This document shows positions 22,669-30,794 of a DNA stretch of 64,000 bases, in pieces. Both the position numbers and the translations under genes were made by a program. Below the pieces are notes generated by a model that did not search any database, had not been told where the DNA came from, and was given only the letters and a program-made list of their open reading frames with translations. Position 1 is the stretch's first letter. Every line of letters starts with the position of its first letter. Source of the DNA: Rhizobium sp. NFR07 (GTDB lineage: Bacteria; Pseudomonadota; Alphaproteobacteria; Rhizobiales; Rhizobiaceae); the NCBI RefSeq assembly GCF_900111905.1, contig NZ_FOKM01000005.1:369598-433597 (forward strand). Reading direction: 5' to 3'.

Positions 22669-24102
22669 CTAGACCCGGAATTCCTGATAACTGTCCGGCG
22701 ACAGGGCATTGATGTCGCGATGCGCCCAGTCCTGATGGTGCATGTTTGCCCACATATGCTCGGCGCCCTTCTGCAGGTCCGCCGTGATGGCCTTGATGTC
22801 ATAGCCCGGCACGATGCGGTCCTTCATGATGAAGACCCCGTCCACCATCGTCGCATTCAGGTCTTCCGGCTGCGCGGAATAGACGATGTTGCGGATGGGA
22901 TCGCGCATCGGCGTCATGAACAGGCTGGCACCTTCCCAGAACAGCAGATCCGCCTTGGCACCGGGCGCGAGGCGTCCAAGATCGTCGCGGCCGAGCGATT
23001 TCGCGCCGGAGAGCGTCGCCGAATTGAACACGTCGGCCGCTGTCGCCACCTCGGTGCGCCGGTCCATGATCTTGGCGATGACGGCCGTCCAGCGCAAAGC
23101 CTCGATCATGCTCTGCGGGCTGGTGTCGGTCGCAAGCGTCATGTTGATGCCGCGGGCGAGGTATTTCGAATAGCTTTCCATGGCGATGCCGCGGCGGGCG
23201 AAGACCCAGACTGCATGGGCGACATTGGTACCGGTATCGGCCAGGATACTGAGATCGTCGGCATAGTAATTCACCCAGCTCGAACCACCCGGCATGATGG
23301 CATGGCCGAGAATGACGTCATTGCCGAGGAAGCCGATCTTTTCCAGCCACTCGATCGGTGAGCAGCCGTTCCGGCGCACCATTTCCTGGAATTCCGGCAC
23401 CGACTGCGACACATGCAGCGCCATCGGCACCTTCAGTTCCTCCGCCACCTCACGGGAACGACGAAGAAGCGCTTCGGAGCAGGTATCGACCTGCGCGGGC
23501 GTGAGAAAACCCTTGATCCTGCCATTGGCGCGTCCATCGATCTCCTTGACGAAATCGACCGCTTTCTTCATTGCAGCGGCGCCATCATCCTCCAGCCATT
23601 CGTATTTCACGCTTCGGCCGTCGTCCGTATACCAGCGGCCGGAGCGGTAGAATTCGCCGATATAGGCACGCAGTCCCGCCTTCTCCGCCTGCCCGGCAAC
23701 GTAGTGGCCGCTCAGCCCCATCTCGACCACCGTCGTCGTGCCGGTGCGGATCAGTTCCGGCATCGAGGCGCGAATCGAAGCCTCGCGCGCTTCCTCGGTG
23801 ATCGCCCCGTTGCGGGCGGTCAGGAACTCGAACAAGCCGGAAAGATAGAAATTGCGCGGCCCGCGGTCTTCGACGAAGGAGCGGTCGAAATAACCCTCGC
23901 TGATATGCGTATGGGTGTTGATGAAACCCGGGGTGACGATCTTGTCGGTGGCATCGATGAATTCGTCTGCCTGCCCTTCGAACTCGCCGCCGCCCACATG
24001 AACGATACGATCATCCTCGATGACGATGGTGCCGTTGCGCAGGTTCTTGTGCCCACCATCCTGAAACGCGACGACGTGCCCTGCGCGAATGACCTTCCTC
24101 AT
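22669..24102 (-). CDS. Amidohydrolase family protein (cytosine deaminase/TRZ-ATZ-like)
   Basis: A 477-residue metal-dependent TIM-barrel hydrolase. The metal pair is in GFINTHTHISEGYFDRS (His64, His66). Further ligands are in ALHVSQS and ILGHAIM, with an aspartate in ATDTSPQ. The N- and C-terminal strands form the usual beta-sandwich (N-terminal VIRAGHVVAFQDG; C-terminal IVYSAQPEDLNATMVDGVFI). This layout matches deaminases and chlorohydrolases of the ATZ/TRZ group. It ends a long leftward run, 78 nt after the aminotransferase gene. With two YtcJ-like genes in the same run, hydrolysis of a cyclic or amide-containing nitrogen compound is likely. GGGAG precedes the start. Confidence 0.85.
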   Translation of the reverse strand: MRKVIRAGHVVAFQDGGHKNLRNGTIVIEDDRIVHVGGGEFEGQADEFIDATDKIVTPGFINTHTHISEGYFDRSFVEDRGPRNFYLSGLFEFLTARNGAITEEAREASIRASMPELIRTGTTTVVEMGLSGHYVAGQAEKAGLRAYIGEFYRSGRWYTDDGRSVKYEWLEDDGAAAMKKAVDFVKEIDGRANGRIKGFLTPAQVDTCSEALLRRSREVAEELKVPMALHVSQSVPEFQEMVRRNGCSPIEWLEKIGFLGNDVILGHAIMPGGSSWVNYYADDLSILADTGTNVAHAVWVFARRGIAMESYSKYLARGINMTLATDTSPQSMIEALRWTAVIAKIMDRRTEVATAADVFNSATLSGAKSLGRDDLGRLAPGAKADLLFWEGASLFMTPMRDPIRNIVYSAQPEDLNATMVDGVFIMKDRIVPGYDIKAITADLQKGAEHMWANMHHQDWAHRDINALSPDSYQEFRV

Positions 24103-24180
24103 GTGATCGGCTCCCTATGAATATGGATAGTGGTGAGAGCCCCGCTCTAAGAATGCGGAGCTCAAAGAAGTATCGGCCGC

Positions 24181-25527
24181 TTAAGCCTGCTCGGCGGCGA
24201 CCATGTCGAGCGCCTTGCGGGCGATGGCGAACATATCGGTGATCTGTTCTTCCGTGATGATCAGCGGCGGGCAGAAGCAGAGCGCCTCGCCGATGCCGCG
24301 GATGATCAGGCCTTCCTCCTGCATGCGCTCGGCAACTGCCGTCGCCATCGCGCCCGCCTTGTCGGAGGGCTTCAGTTCGACGGCGCCGATCAGCCCGATA
24401 CCGCGCCAGGACGACGCAAGCGGATGGGAAGCCAGCTCTTCGAGACCCTTCAGGAACGCGGGCGACAGGCGCTGAACGTTGCCGAGCAGATCGCGCTCTT
24501 CGATGATCTTCAGGTTTTCCAGCGCGACGGCCGTGACGACCGGATGGCCCGATGCCGTGAAGCCATGGCCGAAGGAGCCGATGCGATGGGATTCGTCGGC
24601 GACAACCTGATAGAGCTTGTCATTGAGAACGATCGCCGAAAGCGGCAGGTAGGAGGACGAAATCTGCTTCGACAGGACGAGGATATCCGGCACGATATCA
24701 TAGGTCTCGCAGGCAAACATCTTGCCGGTGCGGCCGAAGCCGCAGATGACTTCGTCGGCGACGAGCAGGATGTCGTATTTCTTCAGGATCTTCTGCACGC
24801 CTTCCCAATAGCCGGCAGCCGGGATCAGCACGCCGCCGGCCCCCATGACCGGCTCGCCCCAGAAAGCGGCGATCGTTTCCGGGCCTTCCTTGAGGATCAG
24901 GCCTTCCAGTTCCTGCAGAGTGCGCGCAGTGAACTCGGCTTCGGTCTCGCCATCCTTGCCGAAATGAGGGTAGGACGGGCAGGACGTGTGGATCATCCGC
25001 TCGAGCGGCAGGTCGAAGCTTTCGTGATTGCGCGGCAGGCCATTGATCGAGGCGGCGACGACGGTGACGCCGTGATAGCCCTTGATGCGGCCGATGATCT
25101 TCTTCTTGTCCTTCCGGCCGAGCGCATTGTTGTAATACCAGACCAGCTTGACGGAGAGGTCGTTGGCTTCCGATCCCGACGAGGCGAAATGCACTTTCGA
25201 CATTTCGAAAGGCAGCATGGACAGGATCTTCTCGGCCAGTTCCACCGAGGGGCCGTGGGTCTTGTAGTTGAAGATGTGGTAGTAGGGCAGCTTCGACATC
25301 TGGTCATAGGCAGCCTTTGCAAGCCGCTCCTCGCCGAAGCCGACGGCAACCGACCAGAGACCGGCAAGGCCTTCGATATAGCGCTTGCCATTGTTGTCGA
25401 AGACATAGATGCCCTCGCCGCGTTCGATGACCAGCGAACCGGTTTCCTCATGCTTGCGCATGTCTGCGACGGCCGGCATCTGTGAGCGGATATCGCGCGC
25501 CTCGATCGAATTCGGGAGCATGTTCAT
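24181..25527 (-). CDS. Class III (omega) aminotransferase
   Basis: A 448-residue PLP enzyme of the ornithine/beta-alanine:pyruvate aminotransferase class. ASSGSEAND (115-123) binds the cofactor phosphate, ADEV has Asp258 that pairs with the pyridine nitrogen, and Lys287 (LSKQISSS) is the Schiff-base lysine. The aromatic residues and IEGLAGLW near the N terminus are typical of omega-transaminases acting on amines or beta/gamma-amino acids with pyruvate. The gene lies between the ABC binding-protein gene and the amidohydrolase, so it probably removes an amino group from a breakdown product. AAAGG lies eight bases before the ATG. Confidence 0.9.
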   Translation of the reverse strand: MNMLPNSIEARDIRSQMPAVADMRKHEETGSLVIERGEGIYVFDNNGKRYIEGLAGLWSVAVGFGEERLAKAAYDQMSKLPYYHIFNYKTHGPSVELAEKILSMLPFEMSKVHFASSGSEANDLSVKLVWYYNNALGRKDKKKIIGRIKGYHGVTVVAASINGLPRNHESFDLPLERMIHTSCPSYPHFGKDGETEAEFTARTLQELEGLILKEGPETIAAFWGEPVMGAGGVLIPAAGYWEGVQKILKKYDILLVADEVICGFGRTGKMFACETYDIVPDILVLSKQISSSYLPLSAIVLNDKLYQVVADESHRIGSFGHGFTASGHPVVTAVALENLKIIEERDLLGNVQRLSPAFLKGLEELASHPLASSWRGIGLIGAVELKPSDKAGAMATAVAERMQEEGLIIRGIGEALCFCPPLIITEEQITDMFAIARKALDMVAAEQA

Positions 25528-25586
25528 TGCATTGACCTTTCTGACTGCGCGGCCTGTCCTGTCGCAGGGTGATGTAGAGATCGGGA

Positions 25587-25617
25587 ACGGCCGGCCCCGG
25601 ATCCCGGGACCGGCCGT
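25587..25617. terminator. GC-rich intercistronic stem-loop after the binding-protein gene
   Basis: ACGGCCGG (25587-25594) pairs with CCGGCCGT (25610-25617), continuing by three more pairs after one mismatch. It lies directly downstream of the ABC binding-protein gene and before the aminotransferase, so it could stabilise the upstream message or cut transcription of downstream genes. Confidence 0.5.
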
Positions 25618-25625
25618 CGCATTCG

Positions 25626-27221
25626 TTACTCGGTGAATTCCAGGTCGAGGCCCTTGTAATAGGCCGCGCCATAGATCGGATGCGCCTTGAGAGGCTTCAG
25701 CTTGTCGCTCTGCACGATGATGATCGGCGTGTGGTAGAGCGGCAGCCAGTTGACGGCCTCATGCACCTTGTAGAGCACCTTGCCGAAATCCTTGGCGCGC
25801 TCGGCCTCGGATGTCGCGGCCGAGCCGGCGACCAGCAGCGCATCCGTTTCCGGATCCTTCCAGTTCGTGCGGTTCGGGGCCGGCGTGTTGCCCGAGCGGA
25901 AATAGAGGTTCATCGCGTCACCCGCGGAGAAATACGGGTAGCCCATGGTGAACATGTCGTATTCCTGGGTGGCGAGCTTGCCCCACACGACGGTCGCGTC
26001 GAAGGTCTGGATCTGCAGGTTGACGCCGATCTTCAGAAGCTCGGCCTGCACCTGCTGCATGATGTTGATCCATGCACCGTTGAAGCTGTAGAGAACCGGC
26101 GCGAGCTTGACGCCATCCTTTTCGCGGATGCCGTCCGACCCGACCTTCCAGCCGGCTTCATCCAGCAGGCTCTTGGCCTTTTCCGGGTCGAAATCCTTGA
26201 TGAGCGTCTTGTCGACGTCCTTGTTCCAGTCCAGCGTGTCCTCGGTGATGTAGGTATAGGCCGGCTCGACCGTGCCGTAGAGCTGGTCCTGCACGAGGGC
26301 GACGCGGTCGACCGCGTAGTTGATCGCCTGGCGGACGGCGAGATCGCTGACCGTCGGCTTGTCGAGCTTGAAGCCGACGAAATAGGTATAGCGCGCCGAC
26401 TGGGACTTGCTGGTGACGAAGCCCGGCATGCTCTCGAACTGCTGCAGCGCGATCGGCGGCACGTAGTTAGATACGTCCGTCTGGCCGGTCATCAGGGCCG
26501 CGGTGAGGGTGTTTTCCTCACCGATAATCGACCAGGTGACGCCGTCGACCTTGGCAGGTCCCTTGTTGGCGTAGATTTCCGGACCCCAGGTATAGGCATC
26601 GTTGCGGGTGAGCACCATCTTGTCGCGCGGCGCCCATTCGCCCCAGCAGAACGGACCGGTGGCATTCATGCCCTTGACGCCGAAATCCGGTCCGAGCTTG
26701 TCGACGGATTCCTTGTCAATCACCACGGCGAAGCTCTGGGTCAGCTGGTAGAGCAGTTCCGAATAGGGCTTCTTCAGCTTGTACTGCAGGGTCGTCGGAT
26801 CGGTTGCGGTAATGCTCTCGACCTCGCCTGCGCGCCATGCCACCGGCGATTTGGTCGCGGGGTCGATCCAGCGCTTGAAGCTGTAGGCGACATCTTCCGC
26901 CGTCATCGACTTGCCGCCGCAGAATTTCACGTCGTCGCGAAGATGGAACGTGTAGGTCAGGCCATCGGCGGAAACATCCCAGCTTTTCGCCAGGCCCGGA
27001 TGCAGCGTCTGCATGTCGTAGTCGATGGTGACCAGCGTATCGGCCAGCATGAACAGCACTTCGGCAGCGGCCGTCGCCGTCGTCTTGTGCGGATCGTAAT
27101 TGTTGCTGTCGATGCGGCGCGAGATTTTTACGTCCTGCGCCATGGCAAGCGTGCCGAACGTCAGCGTGACGGCGGCGGCAAGGGTCGCTGTCATCAGTCG
27201 TCTGTGGCGTTTCATCATCAT
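25626..27221 (-). CDS. ABC transporter substrate-binding protein (peptide/opine/nickel class)
   Basis: A 531-residue periplasmic binding protein of the SBP_bac_5 (DppA/OppA) family. The signal peptide ends near AMAQD (about residue 28). HPGLAKSWDVSADGLTYTFHLRDDVKFCGG is the family's typical N-terminal block (given only as a landmark), and the C-terminal part carries DKTLIKDFDPEKAKSLLDEAGW. It would capture a peptide-like or opine-like ligand for the permeases encoded upstream. AAGGAG is placed well before the first of three consecutive ATGs. Strong stem-loops flank the gene on both sides, which suggests it accumulates at a different level from the permeases. Confidence 0.9.
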   Translation of the reverse strand: MMMKRHRRLMTATLAAAVTLTFGTLAMAQDVKISRRIDSNNYDPHKTTATAAAEVLFMLADTLVTIDYDMQTLHPGLAKSWDVSADGLTYTFHLRDDVKFCGGKSMTAEDVAYSFKRWIDPATKSPVAWRAGEVESITATDPTTLQYKLKKPYSELLYQLTQSFAVVIDKESVDKLGPDFGVKGMNATGPFCWGEWAPRDKMVLTRNDAYTWGPEIYANKGPAKVDGVTWSIIGEENTLTAALMTGQTDVSNYVPPIALQQFESMPGFVTSKSQSARYTYFVGFKLDKPTVSDLAVRQAINYAVDRVALVQDQLYGTVEPAYTYITEDTLDWNKDVDKTLIKDFDPEKAKSLLDEAGWKVGSDGIREKDGVKLAPVLYSFNGAWINIMQQVQAELLKIGVNLQIQTFDATVVWGKLATQEYDMFTMGYPYFSAGDAMNLYFRSGNTPAPNRTNWKDPETDALLVAGSAATSEAERAKDFGKVLYKVHEAVNWLPLYHTPIIIVQSDKLKPLKAHPIYGAAYYKGLDLEFTE

Positions 27222-27270
27222 GGCAATGGCTCCTTGTTGGGATAGGGGTCATGTCAGCAGTTCAGGCAGG

Positions 27271-27297
27271 CCGGGAGCGGTGGGAGCCCGCTCCCGG
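27271..27297. promoter_or_regulatory. Intercistronic stem-loop between permease and binding-protein genes
   Basis: CCGGGAGCGG (27271-27280) pairs with CCGCTCCCGG (27288-27297) around a 7-nt loop. It directly abuts the permease stop codon and lies 50 nt before the binding-protein start. It is probably an mRNA processing or stability element. Confidence 0.5.
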
Positions 27298-28194
27298 TCA
27301 GGTCTTGAGACGCGGATCCAGCACGTCGCGCAGCGTGTCGCCGACCACATTGGCGGCCATCACGATGACGAGGATGAGGATGGAGGGGATGACCGCGATA
27401 TGCGGGGCGAACAGGAAGAAGTCCCGGCCCTGCGCCGCCATCATGCCGAGCTCGGCGACCGGAGGACGGGCGCCGAGTCCGAGGAAGGACAACGACGCGG
27501 CGATCAGGATCAGCTGGCCAAAGCGTAGGCTAAGGAAGATCAGCACCGACGAAATGCAATTGAGCACGAGGTAGCGCGAGAACAGCTGCGGATCACGAAT
27601 GCCGAGCGAGCGGCCTGCCGTGATGAATTCCTGCCCCATGATGCCGATGCCGATACCCCGCGCCACACGGGCACAGTCCGGAATAGTCGAGATGACCAGC
27701 GCCAGCAGGATGGGCGTGACGCCCTGGCCCATGGCGGCAACCAGCGCCAGCCCGAGAAGGATCGCCGGCAGCGACAGGAGGATATCCGAGAAACGCATGA
27801 TCCACGGATCGAGCTTCTGGTAGAAGGCGGCGAGCAGGCCGAGGAACGAGCCCAGCACGCCGCCGATAGCGACCGAGGCGAGGCCGATCAGCAACGTCAG
27901 CCGCGTGCCATAGAGCAGCCGGCTCAGGATATCGCGTCCCTGAGGATCCGTTCCGAGCAAATACTCGATATTCCCCCGCGCGGCCCAGGCCGGCGGCAGC
28001 ATGGTTCTGCGAGAGCTTTCATAGGGATCGTAGGGCGCCAGCAGCGGCGCAAAGATCGCCGCAAGGCAGATCAGCGCCAACACGGTGATCGCAAGAAGTG
28101 CGGCGCGATCCCGCAGGAAGCGTTTCCACCAGGCACGATCGGCGGGTGCAGCCGCAGCCTGCTTGGCGGTGTCGTCTGTCGTGATAGCGCTCAT
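27298..28194 (-). CDS. ABC transporter permease (DppC type)
   Basis: A 298-residue inner-membrane protein. A hydrophilic N-terminal stretch is followed by a first helix (AALLAITVLALICLAAIFAPL), then the periplasmic sequence LLGTDPQGRDILSRLLYG, which is diagnostic of DppC-type permeases. Four or five further helices follow. The cytoplasmic EAA loop (ITAGRSLGIRDPQLFSRYLV) contacts the ATPase. The start overlaps the DppB-type gene by four bases. No ATPase gene follows here, so the energising subunit must come from elsewhere. Confidence 0.9.
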   Translation of the reverse strand: MSAITTDDTAKQAAAAPADRAWWKRFLRDRAALLAITVLALICLAAIFAPLLAPYDPYESSRRTMLPPAWAARGNIEYLLGTDPQGRDILSRLLYGTRLTLLIGLASVAIGGVLGSFLGLLAAFYQKLDPWIMRFSDILLSLPAILLGLALVAAMGQGVTPILLALVISTIPDCARVARGIGIGIMGQEFITAGRSLGIRDPQLFSRYLVLNCISSVLIFLSLRFGQLILIAASLSFLGLGARPPVAELGMMAAQGRDFFLFAPHIAVIPSILILVIVMAANVVGDTLRDVLDPRLKT

Positions 28195-29129
28195 CTGTTC
28201 ACCCGCGGGTCGAGAACCGAATAGAGGAGGTCGACGATCAGGTTGATCGCAATGAAGGTCACGGCCATGGCGAGGATGCAGCCCTGGGCGATGGTGAAAT
28301 CGCTGGACAGGATGCCGCCGACGGCGAGCCGTCCGATGCCCGGCCAGGAATAGATCGTCTCCGTCACCACGGCGCCGCCGAGCAGGTAGCCGGTCTGCAA
28401 ACCGACCAGGGTGACCACGGGGATCAGGGCATTACGCAATCCGTGGCGGAACACGACCGTGCGCTCCGGCAGTCCCTTGGCGCGGGCGGTACGAACGTGG
28501 TCGAGTTCGAGCACTTCAAGCACGGACGAGCGTGTCATGCGGGCGACCGGGCCGATGAAGACCATGCCGAGCGACAGCGCCGGCAGGAAGATGTGGCTGA
28601 GGCCATCAAGCGTCCAGAGAGGCCCACCGCGGCCGACGAAGGGAAACAGCCTGAGCGACACCCCGAAGGCCTGGATGAGGATCAGGCTGATAAAGAAGAC
28701 CGGCAGGGAAATACCCGCAACCGACAGCGCCATCACCGCGCGGTCGACGAGCGAGCCGCGACGCATCGCGGCGACCGTGCCCATGGCGATCCCGAGCGGG
28801 ATCGACCAGATCAGGCAGGCGAACATCAACTCGATCGTCGGCACGATGGCCGTCAGAAGCTCCTCGATGACCGGCTTGTTGGAGATCATCGACCGGCCGA
28901 GATCGCCGACAAGCACCCGCTCAAGATACATCCAGAACTGCACGAGAAGCGGCTGATCTAGTCCCATCGACCGCCGGATCTCCTCGACCACATCGGGAGG
29001 CGCGGTCGGCCCGGCGAGAACGATAGCCGGGTCACCGGGCACCATCTGCAACAGCAGAAAGCCGAAAACGAGAACCCCGAAAAGAACGGGGATCGAGAGC
29101 CCCAGGCGACGCAGGATGACTGCAATCAT
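28191..29129 (-). CDS. ABC transporter permease (DppB type)
   Basis: A 312-residue inner-membrane protein. The opening MIAVILRRLGLSIPVLFGV and FLLLQMVPGDPA, with a later MGLDQPLLVQFWMYLERVL, are standard for DppB-type permeases. The EAA-like loop is HVRTARAKGLPERTVVFRHG, and VVTETIYSWPGIGRL marks the C-terminal half. It is translationally coupled on both sides: four bases overlap with the amidohydrolase gene upstream and four with the DppC-type gene downstream. It forms the import channel for the ligand bound by the protein at 25626-27221. Confidence 0.9.
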   Translation of the reverse strand: MIAVILRRLGLSIPVLFGVLVFGFLLLQMVPGDPAIVLAGPTAPPDVVEEIRRSMGLDQPLLVQFWMYLERVLVGDLGRSMISNKPVIEELLTAIVPTIELMFACLIWSIPLGIAMGTVAAMRRGSLVDRAVMALSVAGISLPVFFISLILIQAFGVSLRLFPFVGRGGPLWTLDGLSHIFLPALSLGMVFIGPVARMTRSSVLEVLELDHVRTARAKGLPERTVVFRHGLRNALIPVVTLVGLQTGYLLGGAVVTETIYSWPGIGRLAVGGILSSDFTIAQGCILAMAVTFIAINLIVDLLYSVLDPRVNR

Positions 29130-30754
29130 GTCTGCACCTCCTGCTTCGTGTAGACGACCTTGCCGCCGAGAAGCGTCATCTCGCAGCTTGTGTTGAGAAT
29201 CTCGGAGGGCTCGATTTCGAAGAGGTCGTTCGAGAAGACCGCGATATCGGCGAGCTGGCCGGGCACCAGGCGCCCCTTCACCTCTTCCTCATGGGCGGCA
29301 TAGGCGGATTCCAGCGTATAGGCGTTGAGCGCCTCTTCCATGGTCAGCGCCTGGTCGGCACCGAGCACGGTCCCCTTGTCGGTGGTGCGGGTCACCATCG
29401 CATAGAGGCCGGCGAAGGGATTGAGCGGCGTCACCGGGCAGTCGGTCGAAGCAGACGGGCGCAGACCGGCATCGATCCAGGTGCGCATCGGATAGGCAAA
29501 GTCGGACGCTTCCTTGCCGCGCACTTCCACATACTGGTCGCCGAAATAATAGATGAAATCTGGCTGCGGCGCCGGAATGACACCGAGCTCGACCATGGTG
29601 GCGATCTGCTCGTGGCTCAGCCAGCCGCAATGCTCGATCCGGTGGCGGCGGTCGGCCGCCGGATTGGCGTCCTGCGCGGCGCGGATCGCATCGAGGATCC
29701 GCTCGATCGCCGCGTCGCCGATCGCATGCACGGCCATCTGGTAGCCGAGATCATGGGCGCGCTTCACCAGCCCGTCGGTCTCGTCCTGCGTCAGGCAGAA
29801 GAGCCCGTATTCATCCTTCGTGCCGGCATAGGGCGTCTTCATCGCCGCCGTCTTGCCGCCGATACTGCCGTCGACGAAGATCTTGACCTGGCGCAGCCGC
29901 AGCATGTCGTCGCCCTGTCCGGCGACATAACCTTCCTCGGTCGCCTTTTCGAGAATGTTGCGCTCCTTGTCGCCGATCAGGCACATGGAGACGCGCACCG
30001 GCAGGCGACCGGTTTGCTTGGCGGTTTCGTAGGCCTTGAACTCGGTCCAGCCGTGGTTCATGCCGACGGCGGCATCCATGGTGGACGTGATGCCGTAGCT
30101 CAGCATCATCTTGCCGCCGGCCTCGATCGCCTCGACATAATCTTCCAGACCCGGCGCCGGCATCTGCTCGGCGACCGGCTGTCGGGCGTTTTCGGCCAAA
30201 AGGCCGGTCAATTCGCCATTCGCCCGGCCGATCGTGCCGCCGTCCGGATCGGGCGTGTTGTGGCCAATGCCGGCTAGCTGCAGGGCAATCGAATTGGCGA
30301 CGCCCACATGGCCGCAGGCGCGCACCACATAGACCGGATTGTTCGGCGCGACCTCGTCCAGCTCGCGGCGGGTCGGGTGGCGGTTTTCGGAAAGCTTGGA
30401 ATGGTCATAGCCGCGGCCGATGATCCATTCGCCGGGCTGACGGGATTTTGCGGCTTCGGCGACCTCGCCCAGAAGCGAACCGACGGACGTGACCTTGCGC
30501 GGATTGAGATCGAGGTTCTTCAGGCCGAGACCGAAGGCCGCCAGATGCGTATGCACATCATAGAAGCTCGGCGTGGCAAGTCGGCCCTCGAGCGCGATCA
30601 CCTCGGTCTGCGGGCCGGCAATCGTCGCCATCTCGGCCGCGGAGCCGGAGGCAAGCACCTTGTCCCCGGAAATGGCAAGCGCCTCGGCGAAACCTTCCTT
30701 CTGACCGAGCCAGATCTTGCCGCCGGTCAGAATCACGTCTGCAGTTGTCGTCAT
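29126..30754 (-). CDS. YtcJ-like amidohydrolase (exoenzyme-regulatory-protein AepA family)
   Basis: A 542-residue metal hydrolase of the YtcJ/NfdA group. HxH is in FYDVHTHLAAFG (His68, His70). The barrel has GRGYDHSKLSENRHPTR, RACGHVGV, KIFVDGSIGG (metal-bridging Lys), AVHAIGDAAIERI, RIEHCGWL and STDCPVTPL. YtcJ-type enzymes hydrolyse exocyclic amides such as N-substituted formamides. The open frame extends 13 codons upstream, but GGAAGG sits just before the ATG at 30754. It overlaps the downstream permease gene and directly follows a close paralogue, so the pair probably arose by tandem duplication. Confidence 0.86.
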   Translation of the reverse strand: MTTTADVILTGGKIWLGQKEGFAEALAISGDKVLASGSAAEMATIAGPQTEVIALEGRLATPSFYDVHTHLAAFGLGLKNLDLNPRKVTSVGSLLGEVAEAAKSRQPGEWIIGRGYDHSKLSENRHPTRRELDEVAPNNPVYVVRACGHVGVANSIALQLAGIGHNTPDPDGGTIGRANGELTGLLAENARQPVAEQMPAPGLEDYVEAIEAGGKMMLSYGITSTMDAAVGMNHGWTEFKAYETAKQTGRLPVRVSMCLIGDKERNILEKATEEGYVAGQGDDMLRLRQVKIFVDGSIGGKTAAMKTPYAGTKDEYGLFCLTQDETDGLVKRAHDLGYQMAVHAIGDAAIERILDAIRAAQDANPAADRRHRIEHCGWLSHEQIATMVELGVIPAPQPDFIYYFGDQYVEVRGKEASDFAYPMRTWIDAGLRPSASTDCPVTPLNPFAGLYAMVTRTTDKGTVLGADQALTMEEALNAYTLESAYAAHEEEVKGRLVPGQLADIAVFSNDLFEIEPSEILNTSCEMTLLGGKVVYTKQEVQT

Positions 30755-30794
30755 GGGTGCCTTCCATTTCATGATATCGCGAGGTCGGTGCATT

